Below the pieces are notes generated by a model, which was not told the origin of the DNA, made no database searches, and saw nothing but the letters and a program-made list of their open reading frames with translations. A stretch of DNA of 64,000 nt from NZQO01 sp964639255. GTDB taxonomy: Bacteria > Bacteroidota > Bacteroidia > Flavobacteriales > Flavobacteriaceae. Both the position numbers and the translations under genes were made by a program. Shown here in pieces: positions 57,701 to 64,000 of this stretch. Each line of letters begins with the position of its first letter. The first letter of the stretch is position 1. The stretch is taken from contig CAZXDP010000005.1 in assembly GCA_964639255.1 (NCBI GenBank), forward strand, positions 1-64,000, given 5' to 3'.

Positions 57701-58227
57701 TGGTAGTGTTTGGGATGGACTTCGTCATTATCATGACCATGATGGGTATTATATCCTTGGCGGGGATTGTGGTAAACAATGCTATTGTGCTCATTGATTA
57801 CACACAGATTTTAATAGACCGTAAAAAGCACGAAATGGGAATGGAGGATGAAGAACTGCTAACGCGCGAAGAATACTTTAAGCAAATAGTTGCGGGAGGT
57901 AAATCGCGATTGCGACCTGTACTTTTAACCGCTATTACAACTGTGTTGGGGCTCATTCCTCTTGCCGTGGGGTTAAACATTGACTTTTTTGGTTTGTTCA
58001 CAGATTATGATCCCGGTATTTATATTGGCGGTGATAACGTAATATTCTGGGGACCCTTGGCATGGACTGTTATCTTCGGATTGATTTTCGCCACTTTCCT
58101 TACCTTAATTATCGTACCCGTAATGTTTTATTTAGTAAACCGGGCGAAGGTAAAATTTGCCGATAAAAAAGCTGAAAAACAGCAGCAAAAGCAAGCTCGC
58201 AAGGAACAGTTGAAGGCTTCGGAATAA
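54733..58227 (+). CDS. RND multidrug efflux permease (AcrB family)
   Basis: 1,164 residues, over 100 longer than AcrB. Two repeats with porter domains and 12 helices. LVNNIIFGVILVVLVLMFFLGF opens helices 2-6, with VMGLGMLVDNGIVVVENV carrying the proton-relay acids, and the second half has GILLILVAQFNSLSKPLIILMA, split as LLILVAQFNSLS and GVFLGLVVFGMDFVII, then GIVVNNAIVLIDY. An insertion of about 65 residues at about 510-575 (VRWSLILAGVGIILLVAGFV and LFAAIMLWVYKYVL) adds two likely helices in the cytoplasmic loop between halves. A polar Lys/Gln-rich tail ends the chain. Proton antiporter of the tripartite pump; substrates unknown. Closed by a terminator. Confidence 0.95.
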   Translation: MSKNPYKEFKISSWAIDNKMTVYVIIAIIMFLGVFAYYSMPRESFPEIVETKIYVSSVNPGNSAEDVEKFITEPLEEEFNDIGGGKEITSTTLQDYSIVIVEFEEDIEIPTAKQRVKDKVDQVKAETTWPTLDNGAKVEPNVFDLNLSEEQPILNINFTGDYPTQQLKDYAEYLQEKIELLPQIKEASIRGAEEMEVEIAVDIYKMTASKVSFNDIVNAVRGENNTISGGNVISNGVQKNIRIMGEIDNPNELRDVVVKRDGGSVFLKDIATINFKEKDPTTYAREYGKPVVMLDVKKRAGKNMIEAVEQIKEIVETEQENYLPEGLSISLTNDQSIKTQNQVDDLVNNIIFGVILVVLVLMFFLGFRNALFVGFAIPLSMLMSLFILSSFGFTLNTMVLFGLVMGLGMLVDNGIVVVENVYTLMSEGMPRKKAAKQGMGEIAWPIIASTATTLAAFFPLGLWPGLIGKFMIFFPITLSVVLGSSLFVALVINSMLTSRFMETEEESLTKKKLVRWSLILAGVGIILLVAGFVLDIAAFRGFGNLTLFAAIMLWVYKYVLSGAVDYFQFKALKRLENFYEKSLRYALRGRKAYIFFFGTILLLFLSFVLVGVAQPNVLFFPENEPNQIITYIEYPQGTDIKKTNELTKKVERQIYEAIEKYEDEDGYNFMVESAISQVGEGAGNPQTDGGQSNEMPHKAKVTLSMREYQDRRGVKSSTVLAEVREAVKGFPGASIIVEKDAAGPPVGYPINIELRGEDYEQMLREAENMRSYIEGLGIAGIEELKIDVNKAKREMEIRVDREKAGQLGVSTAAVGQTLRRAIYGEEISTYKEGDDDYEINVRFNDQYRYDESALFNQPVTFRNNQGQLIQVPIASLIEKKNTASFSSIKRKDLKRVITLYSNVLGGYNPTEIVTQLKAQLEDYEMPQDINYAFTGEQEEQAENMSFLLLALFYAMGGILLILVAQFNSLSKPLIILMAIVLSLVGVFLGLVVFGMDFVIIMTMMGIISLAGIVVNNAIVLIDYTQILIDRKKHEMGMEDEELLTREEYFKQIVAGGKSRLRPVLLTAITTVLGLIPLAVGLNIDFFGLFTDYDPGIYIGGDNVIFWGPLAWTVIFGLIFATFLTLIIVPVMFYLVNRAKVKFADKKAEKQQQKQARKEQLKASE

Positions 58228-58264
58228 AGAAGTATCGGTTAATCTTTTTCAGAATTTACCATAA

Positions 58265-58298
58265 AAAAAACCCCGCTTCCATAATAAAGCGGGGTTTT
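58265..58298. terminator. Bidirectional terminator between the RND pump and susD
   Basis: AAAACCCCGCTT (58267-58278) pairs with AAGCGGGGTTTT (58287-58298), loop of 8. Eight As on one side give a T run on the minus strand for susD; the plus strand serves the pump operon. Confidence 0.9.
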
Positions 58299-58321
58299 GC
58301 AATTACAACCAATATAAACTT

Positions 58322-59653
58322 TTATTCATTTTCAGAAAGGGGAATAGGCAAGGTATTGAAAATTTGATCTCCAGGCCTATCTATGGGCAACGTATTGGAA
58401 AGACCATACCTTCTCAAATCGAACATACGATGGTTCTCACTCCATAATGAATATCTTCTTTGGCGAAGCATTTCAGTGGTCAAGGCACTGGCCGTAACTG
58501 GACCGCTATAGTCTGGCAGGTTGGCTGCGTTGCGGATAACATTCAGCGCTGTAACAGCATTACCAAGGTCGCCAGTCAATATACTTGCTTCAGCATATAC
58601 CAAAATGAGCTCCTCGTTCCGCACAATATCGATGGGCGAAAGTTGCGACTCATAAAGAGTGCTCTCATGCGTACCCGTTAAATCGTCTTGCGTTGAAGGA
58701 TCTGGTCTAAGTTGGGTTTTTTGCTCCACTCTTAAGTCGCCAGGCTCGGCATCTTCAATAAAACTATTGTGCACGATAATTTGATCTCCGTTATTTGGAG
58801 TTTCAGAAGTAGAGGGAACCCTGAATACGGGATTGATTTGATCATTACCCCCTAATCCGAATACATGTTTCGGTCCTGTATTCAAGTCGCCATTCAAATC
58901 GAAGAAGGAAGCATTGAGAGCCGAAAGGGCAGCGATTCCATCTTCATCGTATACGGCTGCAATTGCGGCCACAGCCCTGTTAAAATCTGAAAATGAGGTG
59001 GGCGTGTCGAACCCTTCGAACCCATCGCTCAAATCAAAGAGAAAACTACCCCCTGCATTCAAAAGGCTACTGTTGCCCTCGTTTAATAGGGTTCTTGCTT
59101 CATCCAGTGCAGGACCAAAATCTAAAATCGGTCCAAGATTATCGAAATCGGCAACATCTACGCGAGCCTTTCCATAGGATTTCAACATCTGGATAAGCTC
59201 GTAGGCAATAACGGTCTTTGCGTAGCCAATATATCCATTGCGCTCCGTTTCGGTAACAGCATCTGTATTTTCTACGGCATCGATAAGGAGATTGGCGTTC
59301 TTTATACACCGGTAACTTCCGTTCCATTGTGCGGTGCTGTAGAAGGAGTTGTTGTCAAGGCCAATACCGTTTTTACCCAAAAGATCTCCGGTGTTTCGTG
59401 GGTCGGCATCAAATAGGTAAAGTTCGCGGGCAATTGTACCACTGGCAGTGGTTTCTACACCCAAACCAAAGCGCAACGACGATTCTACCCCTATAGCCAA
59501 TTCATTAAGTTGCCCTATCGTTGCATTGGCTTCAATACCATTTACACTAGGACCATTTGGGTCCACCACTTCCTCGAATGTACAAGAAGTAATGAATAGC
59601 CCCGCTGTTGCAATGAGCAAAGATTTATAAAAATGTTTATATATATTTTTCAT
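58322..59653 (-). CDS. SusD/RagB family outer-membrane nutrient-binding lipoprotein
   Basis: 443 residues. Lipoprotein signal peptide with Cys24 in FITSCTFEE. The all-helical TPR-like SusD fold includes QWNGSYRCIKNANLLIDAVE (core NGSYRCIKNANLL) at about 110-130, GYIGYAKTVIAYELIQML, and the C-terminal SusD signature with RRYSLWSENHRMFDLRRYG and SNTLPIDRPGDQIFNTLPIP (core HRMFDLRRYG). Binds oligomeric substrate at the surface and hands it to SusC. Downstream partner of susC, 11 nt gap, closed by the shared terminator. Confidence 0.95.
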   Translation of the reverse strand: MKNIYKHFYKSLLIATAGLFITSCTFEEVVDPNGPSVNGIEANATIGQLNELAIGVESSLRFGLGVETTASGTIARELYLFDADPRNTGDLLGKNGIGLDNNSFYSTAQWNGSYRCIKNANLLIDAVENTDAVTETERNGYIGYAKTVIAYELIQMLKSYGKARVDVADFDNLGPILDFGPALDEARTLLNEGNSSLLNAGGSFLFDLSDGFEGFDTPTSFSDFNRAVAAIAAVYDEDGIAALSALNASFFDLNGDLNTGPKHVFGLGGNDQINPVFRVPSTSETPNNGDQIIVHNSFIEDAEPGDLRVEQKTQLRPDPSTQDDLTGTHESTLYESQLSPIDIVRNEELILVYAEASILTGDLGNAVTALNVIRNAANLPDYSGPVTASALTTEMLRQRRYSLWSENHRMFDLRRYGLSNTLPIDRPGDQIFNTLPIPLSENE

Positions 59654-59664
59654 AACGATTCTGT

Positions 59665-62601
59665 TTAAAAGTTAACATTAAGGTGAAAATACACCTGTCG
59701 TGGCGTGGGAAATGGTGTTACTTCTATACCGCTGGAAAGACCGGCACCACCATTTACCGATACTTCAGGATCGTAGCTGGAATAATCGGTAATAGTAACC
59801 AAGTTTCTGCCTGAGACTCCAACTTTAACACCATCGATTACTGTACCGAATACTTGTTTAATAGCGTTATTTGTCAAACGATAGTAAATTGCCGCCTCCC
59901 TTAAGCGAATATAGCTGGCGTCTTCCACAAAACGAGCTGCGTTTGCTGGAGTATCCAAACGTGCCTGGCCTTCGGGCGTGTTCAAATCGGGAGTGGTCTG
60001 TCCTAAATCCGTTAAGAATTCCGAAAGGTTCAGGTTATCTTGGCCTTCTTTCCATTGCCATAGGAAGGACAAGTCGAATTGCCCGAACAAGGTGATATTG
60101 TTGTTCCAGGCAATTTGGAAGTCGGGCTCTACATTCCCAACTTGGGTCAACTCGCCATCGATGTTCCCTACCAATTGTGTTACAGGTTGCCCTTCTTCGA
60201 TAAAAATGGTTCCGAGGCCCGTACCGAAACCGGCACCGGGCTGGGCGAAGGCAGGAACGTCTAATCTAGTAATTTCAGAAACGTTCTTGAAGAATTGGGC
60301 TCTTGTATTCCAACTGAAGCGATTTCCTTGAATAACGTCTGCCATGAGCGCCAATTCGATACCATAGTTCCGTAAATCGGCAAGATTCGTAGTTTCTGTC
60401 GTAAATCCAGAGGAAGCTGGTAATTGACGGGTCAAGATAAGATCGTCTACCGTTTTATCGTAATAGGTAGCTTCCAAACGAAGCCTGTTATTAAGCATCC
60501 CCATATCGAAACCTACTTCAAATTCCTTAGCTGTCTCGGGCTCTACATCAGGATCGCCTTTAGCACCATCTAAGGTCTGACCAACGGGGCCTCCAGCCAC
60601 GACCGTACTGTTATAACTGGTAAAGGTAGCGCCAAAGGCTGCTGGATTTCCTGTTTCACCATAGGCCGCGCGAAGTTTGAATTGGTTGATAGGTTCGATG
60701 CCCCAAAAATCCATATTGGCAAGGTTTACTGCCAATGACGCCTTTGGAAAGCCGTAAAATTGGTTTGGATCGCCATTACGGGTTGATTTATCCAAGCGAT
60801 ATCCTATGGTAGCGATAATTTGGTCGCGGTAATTTCCTTCTACTTGTCCGAAATATCCAAAATCCTCCTCTTCCGAAATAAATTGGGTAATGGCTTGTGT
60901 TGAAGAATTTTGCACGTTGGTTTGTCCAGCCAATAAACCTGAGCCGCGGCTAAGTACAGAGTTGGCATCTTGGTAAAGATACGTTATACCGGCTTGGGTA
61001 GTGAAATCTAAATCCCCGTCCATTGTGGTGTGGTCCCAAACAAGGGCCGCTTGTGAGTTCACTTGGGTAAAGTTATTCTTTCCAACGGCAATATACCCTG
61101 GGTTCTCGGTTCCAAGCTGGGCTTGGTGTGTTTCTGGCACATAGACATAGGTCTCGTTGGCAAGGTAGTCAAGACCTCCGCTTACGGCGAATCGTACTCT
61201 ATCAAATTCTCCTGTATAAATTTTCGAATTCAAATTTAAACCTTGGATGATACGGTTGTTAGAATCTTCGTTCTTCGCTTTGTCCCGAACAAATATTGGA
61301 TTCCCAGAATAATTGGGATTGTTAGGATAGTTCCCATTTTCATCGGGAAACAAATTGTTCCAAGGTCGTGTAAAGGCCAATGTATATCCATAGCTTAGCC
61401 CCCCTTCGTTCTCATTACCGGTGAAACTTCGGCTCGAGCTACTTTCAATATAGTTGGTAGTAGATGTTATATCGAAAGTATTTGAGATTTTATGCTCAAT
61501 ATTGGCACGTAGGGAGAATCGCTCAAAACCAGTATTCTCAATGATACCTTCTTCGTCGCGGTAACTACCCCCCACGTAAAACTTGGTCTTGGCGTTACCT
61601 CCGTTAGCGCTTAATCTCGTTTCAGAAATAAAACCGTCGTTGCCATAAATAATGTCCTCAAAATCATAAAGTTCACCACGGGCTGCGATGGTCGCTAAAT
61701 ATTTGTCCCGTTCATCTGGCCCAAAAACATCTTCCACGCTCTGAGCTGTCCAAGGACGCATCCCAAGGCGGTTAGCAATACTTTGAACACCCACATCTTG
61801 TGCAAAATTAATTTTGGTTTCCCCGCTTCTACCTCGCTTAGTAGTTATAATGATAACCCCGGCATTACCTCGTTGCCCATAAATGGCTGCCGCCGAAGAA
61901 CCCTTTAAAACTTCAATATTGGCGATATCGTTAGGATCTAAATCTGCCAAACGGTTACCAGAATTTTCCTCATTGGGCCCATTGGCACCAGAAGCAAAGC
62001 GAAGTCCCGAAGGAATTTCCCGGTTATTGATATATACCCCATCGACAATAATAAGAGGTTGGTTATTTCCATTAATGGAAGATATACCGCGCAGTCGTAA
62101 TGCAAAACCACCCCCCGGCGCTCCAGAGGTTGAGGTAATATTAATACCCGCAATTTTACCGTATAGGGCGCCATCTACCGTAGGTTGCCCCGTAGTGCCC
62201 ACCAGTTCTTCAGCTGAGACGCTGGAAACGGCATTGGCAGCATTGGAGCGCTTCACCGAGGTGGCAAGACCTGTAACCACGACTTCTTCGAGTGCTTCGG
62301 CACTTTCATCCATGGTTACTACTATAGGGTTGGTATTACCCACTGGCTGCTCTATGGTTTCATAACCCAAAGAAGAAAACAATAAGTTGGTAGGAAGCGC
62401 ATCTACCGTTATGGTAAACCGACCTTCAATATCAGTCGTGGTACCGTTGGAAGTTCCTTTTTCGATTACGTTCACAAAAGGAACTACATCTCCGTCGGCA
62501 CTGTTAACCGTTCCCGTTAAGGTAACCTGGGCGAACACCAGGCTGGGAAAGATTAATAATAGCAGCAGGAGTTTACTGCGATTAGCGTTGTTTTGTTTCA
62601 T
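59665..62601 (-). CDS. SusC/RagA family TonB-dependent outer-membrane transporter
   Basis: 978 residues. Signal peptide ending near LVFAQ, then a carboxypeptidase-regulatory-like (beta-sandwich) domain at about 26-110 with TLTGTVNSADGDVVPFVNV, a TonB-interaction-like stretch EALEEVVVTG at about 103-112, a plug domain with NQPLIIVDGVYINN and IEVLKGSSAAAIYGQRGNAGVI (core EVLKGSSAAAIYG), and a 22-strand barrel ending FHLNVNF. The RGISSINGNN motif is typical of the family. Takes up oligosaccharides or peptides with SusD, powered by TonB-ExbB-ExbD. No carbohydrate-active enzymes adjoin it, so the substrate cannot be guessed. Confidence 0.95.
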   Translation of the reverse strand: MKQNNANRSKLLLLLLIFPSLVFAQVTLTGTVNSADGDVVPFVNVIEKGTSNGTTTDIEGRFTITVDALPTNLLFSSLGYETIEQPVGNTNPIVVTMDESAEALEEVVVTGLATSVKRSNAANAVSSVSAEELVGTTGQPTVDGALYGKIAGINITSTSGAPGGGFALRLRGISSINGNNQPLIIVDGVYINNREIPSGLRFASGANGPNEENSGNRLADLDPNDIANIEVLKGSSAAAIYGQRGNAGVIIITTKRGRSGETKINFAQDVGVQSIANRLGMRPWTAQSVEDVFGPDERDKYLATIAARGELYDFEDIIYGNDGFISETRLSANGGNAKTKFYVGGSYRDEEGIIENTGFERFSLRANIEHKISNTFDITSTTNYIESSSSRSFTGNENEGGLSYGYTLAFTRPWNNLFPDENGNYPNNPNYSGNPIFVRDKAKNEDSNNRIIQGLNLNSKIYTGEFDRVRFAVSGGLDYLANETYVYVPETHQAQLGTENPGYIAVGKNNFTQVNSQAALVWDHTTMDGDLDFTTQAGITYLYQDANSVLSRGSGLLAGQTNVQNSSTQAITQFISEEEDFGYFGQVEGNYRDQIIATIGYRLDKSTRNGDPNQFYGFPKASLAVNLANMDFWGIEPINQFKLRAAYGETGNPAAFGATFTSYNSTVVAGGPVGQTLDGAKGDPDVEPETAKEFEVGFDMGMLNNRLRLEATYYDKTVDDLILTRQLPASSGFTTETTNLADLRNYGIELALMADVIQGNRFSWNTRAQFFKNVSEITRLDVPAFAQPGAGFGTGLGTIFIEEGQPVTQLVGNIDGELTQVGNVEPDFQIAWNNNITLFGQFDLSFLWQWKEGQDNLNLSEFLTDLGQTTPDLNTPEGQARLDTPANAARFVEDASYIRLREAAIYYRLTNNAIKQVFGTVIDGVKVGVSGRNLVTITDYSSYDPEVSVNGGAGLSSGIEVTPFPTPRQVYFHLNVNF

Positions 62602-62749
62602 AATTAATATTTTTTTGTTAATCTTTCGAATTTAACTAAGTTATTTTGAATAGGTGCTATTTAAATGTGTTTTTCATTGAATTGTTTTCAACAAGATATG
62701 AACGGTCCAAAATAACTCCCTAAAAATCACCCAATAGCTTTTATCTTTT

Positions 62750-62757
62750 TAAATTTG
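62750..62757 (+). promoter_or_regulatory. Bacteroidota-type -7 element for aspS
   Basis: TAAATTTG matches TAnnTTTG; the aspS ATG is 20 nt downstream. No TTG box at the expected position. Confidence 0.45.
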
Positions 62758-62776
62758 CACCACTTAAATTTGAGTC

Positions 62777-64000
62777 ATGTATAGAACGCATACCAACGGC
62801 CAACTGCGGGCCAACCATATAAACGAAACTGTTACCCTTTCGGGATGGGTACAAAAAACTAGGGATAAGGGATTTATGATCTGGGTGGACCTTCGTGACC
62901 GTTACGGCATCACTCAACTTATTTTCGATGAAGAACGAACCCCTAAAGATGTGATGGAAAAAGCCTCGCAGCTAGGGCGCGAGTTCGTTATACAGGTTAC
63001 GGGTAAGGTAATTGAGCGTGAAAGTAAGAATGCGAACATGCCAACTGGAGATATTGAGATTCTCGTATCCCAAATTTCAGTGTTGAACACCTCCCTCACC
63101 CCGCCCTTTACCATCGAGGACGATACCGACGGCGGCGAGGACCTACGAATGAAATACCGATATCTGGACATTCGGCGGCAGCCAGTGCGCCGTAATCTTG
63201 TGTTCCGACATAAAGTTTCCATGGCGGTGCGTAATTATCTTTCAGCGCAAGGTTTTATTGAAGTAGAAACTCCCTACCTTATTAAATCAACACCAGAAGG
63301 CGCGCGCGATTTCGTGGTTCCGTCGCGTATGAACGAAGGTCAGTTCTATGCCTTACCGCAATCGCCACAAACGTTTAAACAATTATTAATGGTAGGCGGT
63401 ATGGACAAGTATTTCCAAATCGTTAAGTGTTTTAGGGACGAAGACCTCCGTGCCGACCGCCAACCTGAGTTTACCCAGATAGATTGTGAAATGGCCTTTG
63501 TGGAACAGGAGGATATCCTTACAACCTTTGAAGGGCTCACGCGCCATTTGCTTCAAGAAATAAATGGTGTAACCATTGGGCAATTTCCGAGGATAACGTA
63601 CGATGAAGCAATGAAGCGCTACGGAAACGATAAACCGGATATTCGCTTCGGGATGGAATTTGGCGAACTCAATGCGGTTGCGCAACACAAGGATTTTAAT
63701 GTCTTCAACAAAGCCGAACTTGTTGTTGGTATAGCCGTACCGGGCGGAAATTCGATGACCCGGAAGGAAATCGACCAACTTATCGATTGGGTGAAGCGTC
63801 CGCAGATCGGCGCCCTAGGATTGGTCTACGTCCGCTGCAACGATGACGGAACCTACAAATCGTCGGTAGATAAGTTCTACGATCAAAACGATTTGGCCGA
63901 TTGGGCTAAAATAACAAATGCGTCGCCCGGCGATTTGGTTTTGGTGCTATCGGGCGAAACACATAAGACCAGAACGCAATTGAGTGCGCTGCGTATGGAA
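62777..64000 (+). CDS. aspS: Aspartyl-tRNA synthetase (N-terminal 408 residues, gene runs off the window)
   Basis: Open from the ATG at 62777 through to the end of the window without a stop (408 codons). It begins MYRTHTNGQLRANH, with an OB-fold (WVQKTRDKGFMIWVDLRDRYG at about 28-48). The class II catalytic domain follows with FVVPSRMNEGQFYALPQSPQ (core PSRMNEGQFYALPQSPQ), motif 2 FQIVKCFRDEDLRADRQPEFTQID (core CFRDEDLRADRQPEF) and then a GAD-like insertion at about 280-400. Motif 3 is beyond the window. Charges tRNA-Asp. Divergent from susC with a 175-nt spacer. Confidence 0.96.
   Translation, partial: MYRTHTNGQLRANHINETVTLSGWVQKTRDKGFMIWVDLRDRYGITQLIFDEERTPKDVMEKASQLGREFVIQVTGKVIERESKNANMPTGDIEILVSQISVLNTSLTPPFTIEDDTDGGEDLRMKYRYLDIRRQPVRRNLVFRHKVSMAVRNYLSAQGFIEVETPYLIKSTPEGARDFVVPSRMNEGQFYALPQSPQTFKQLLMVGGMDKYFQIVKCFRDEDLRADRQPEFTQIDCEMAFVEQEDILTTFEGLTRHLLQEINGVTIGQFPRITYDEAMKRYGNDKPDIRFGMEFGELNAVAQHKDFNVFNKAELVVGIAVPGGNSMTRKEIDQLIDWVKRPQIGALGLVYVRCNDDGTYKSSVDKFYDQNDLADWAKITNASPGDLVLVLSGETHKTRTQLSALRME

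Noticed and set aside
1..64000. CRISPR arrays, phage genes, insertion sequences, toxin-antitoxin or defence islands
   Set aside because: I looked for direct repeats, transposase motifs, integrases, nuclease-helicase sets and inverted terminal repeats, and saw none. The gene content is uniformly core-type with even codon style.

Overview
The window is chromosomal DNA from a member of the Bacteroidota, most likely a marine Flavobacteriaceae. Evidence: the N-terminus of the type IX secretion (T9SS) translocon SprA directly downstream of ruvA, a PorT-like barrel, an adjacent SusC/SusD pair, a DUF5686 barrel after frr, an infB-nusA-rimP cluster and r-protein genes with flavobacterial-type sequences. 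Bacteroidota-type promoters (TTG, about 19-21 nt, TAnnTTTG) precede several genes. The only RNA genes seen are tRNA-Gln(UUG) and tRNA-Ser(GGA). I see no CRISPR array, insertion sequence, prophage or rRNA. Genes are dense and mostly housekeeping.

Layout. 1-6.8 kb (minus): sprA (partial), ruvA, maeB, queG, a cytochrome P450 and ruvB; both Holliday-junction genes flank metabolic genes. 6.9-11.5 kb (minus): rimP-nusA-infB with a terminator-like hairpin in its 5' leader. 11.5-13 kb: tandem universal stress protein and a lipoprotein, then tRNA-Gln with its own promoter and terminator. 13.3-17.3 kb: a large GT-C-like membrane protein (DUF2723) coupled to a NodB-type deacetylase, converging on an exported surface-type protein (17.3-18.7 kb). 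19-21.7 kb: thioredoxin-like protein without redox cysteines, membrane metallophosphoesterase, glycosylasparaginase. 21.7-24.9 kb: hairpin-rich spacer and polA. 25-29.5 kb: rplM-rpsI, rpsB, tsf, pyrH, frr, a translation block with candidate RNA leaders. 29.5-37.7 kb: DUF5686 barrel, MMPL/RND exporter, asnS, rpoN, PAP2-like membrane protein, PorT-like protein. 37.7-40.2 kb: ExbB, 4-TM protein, ExbD, ExbD. 40.2-42.7 kb: tRNA-Ser, asparaginase, TatD, retropepsin-like protein. 42.7-45.6 kb: TPR histidine kinase, LuxR-type regulator, a 44-residue membrane protein. 45.7-49.8 kb: sucA-sucB. 49.9-51.4 kb: a small barrel and a prenyl synthase. 51.5-58.2 kb: tetR-tolC-adaptor-RND pump, with an inverted repeat over the tetR promoter. 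58.3-62.6 kb: susC-susD. 62.8 kb to the end: aspS (partial).

How the parts fit. The core is information processing (replication and repair, transcription, translation) interleaved with envelope functions: T9SS parts, proton-driven ExbB/ExbD motor proteins, one tripartite efflux pump, one exporter and one nutrient uptake pair. I did not find a clearly new multi-gene defence or mobile system. The best leads are RNA-level and regulatory: hairpins in the leaders of rimP, rpsB and polA, a two-hairpin element upstream of polA, operator-like palindromes at tetR and between tatD and the retropepsin gene, and promoters only 5-9 nt from start codons. At the protein level they are the cysteine-less thioredoxin, the ExbB/ExbD cluster with an extra membrane protein, the short DUF5686 barrel and the degenerate PAP2-like protein. 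All functions are inferred from sequence by eye; no database search was run.
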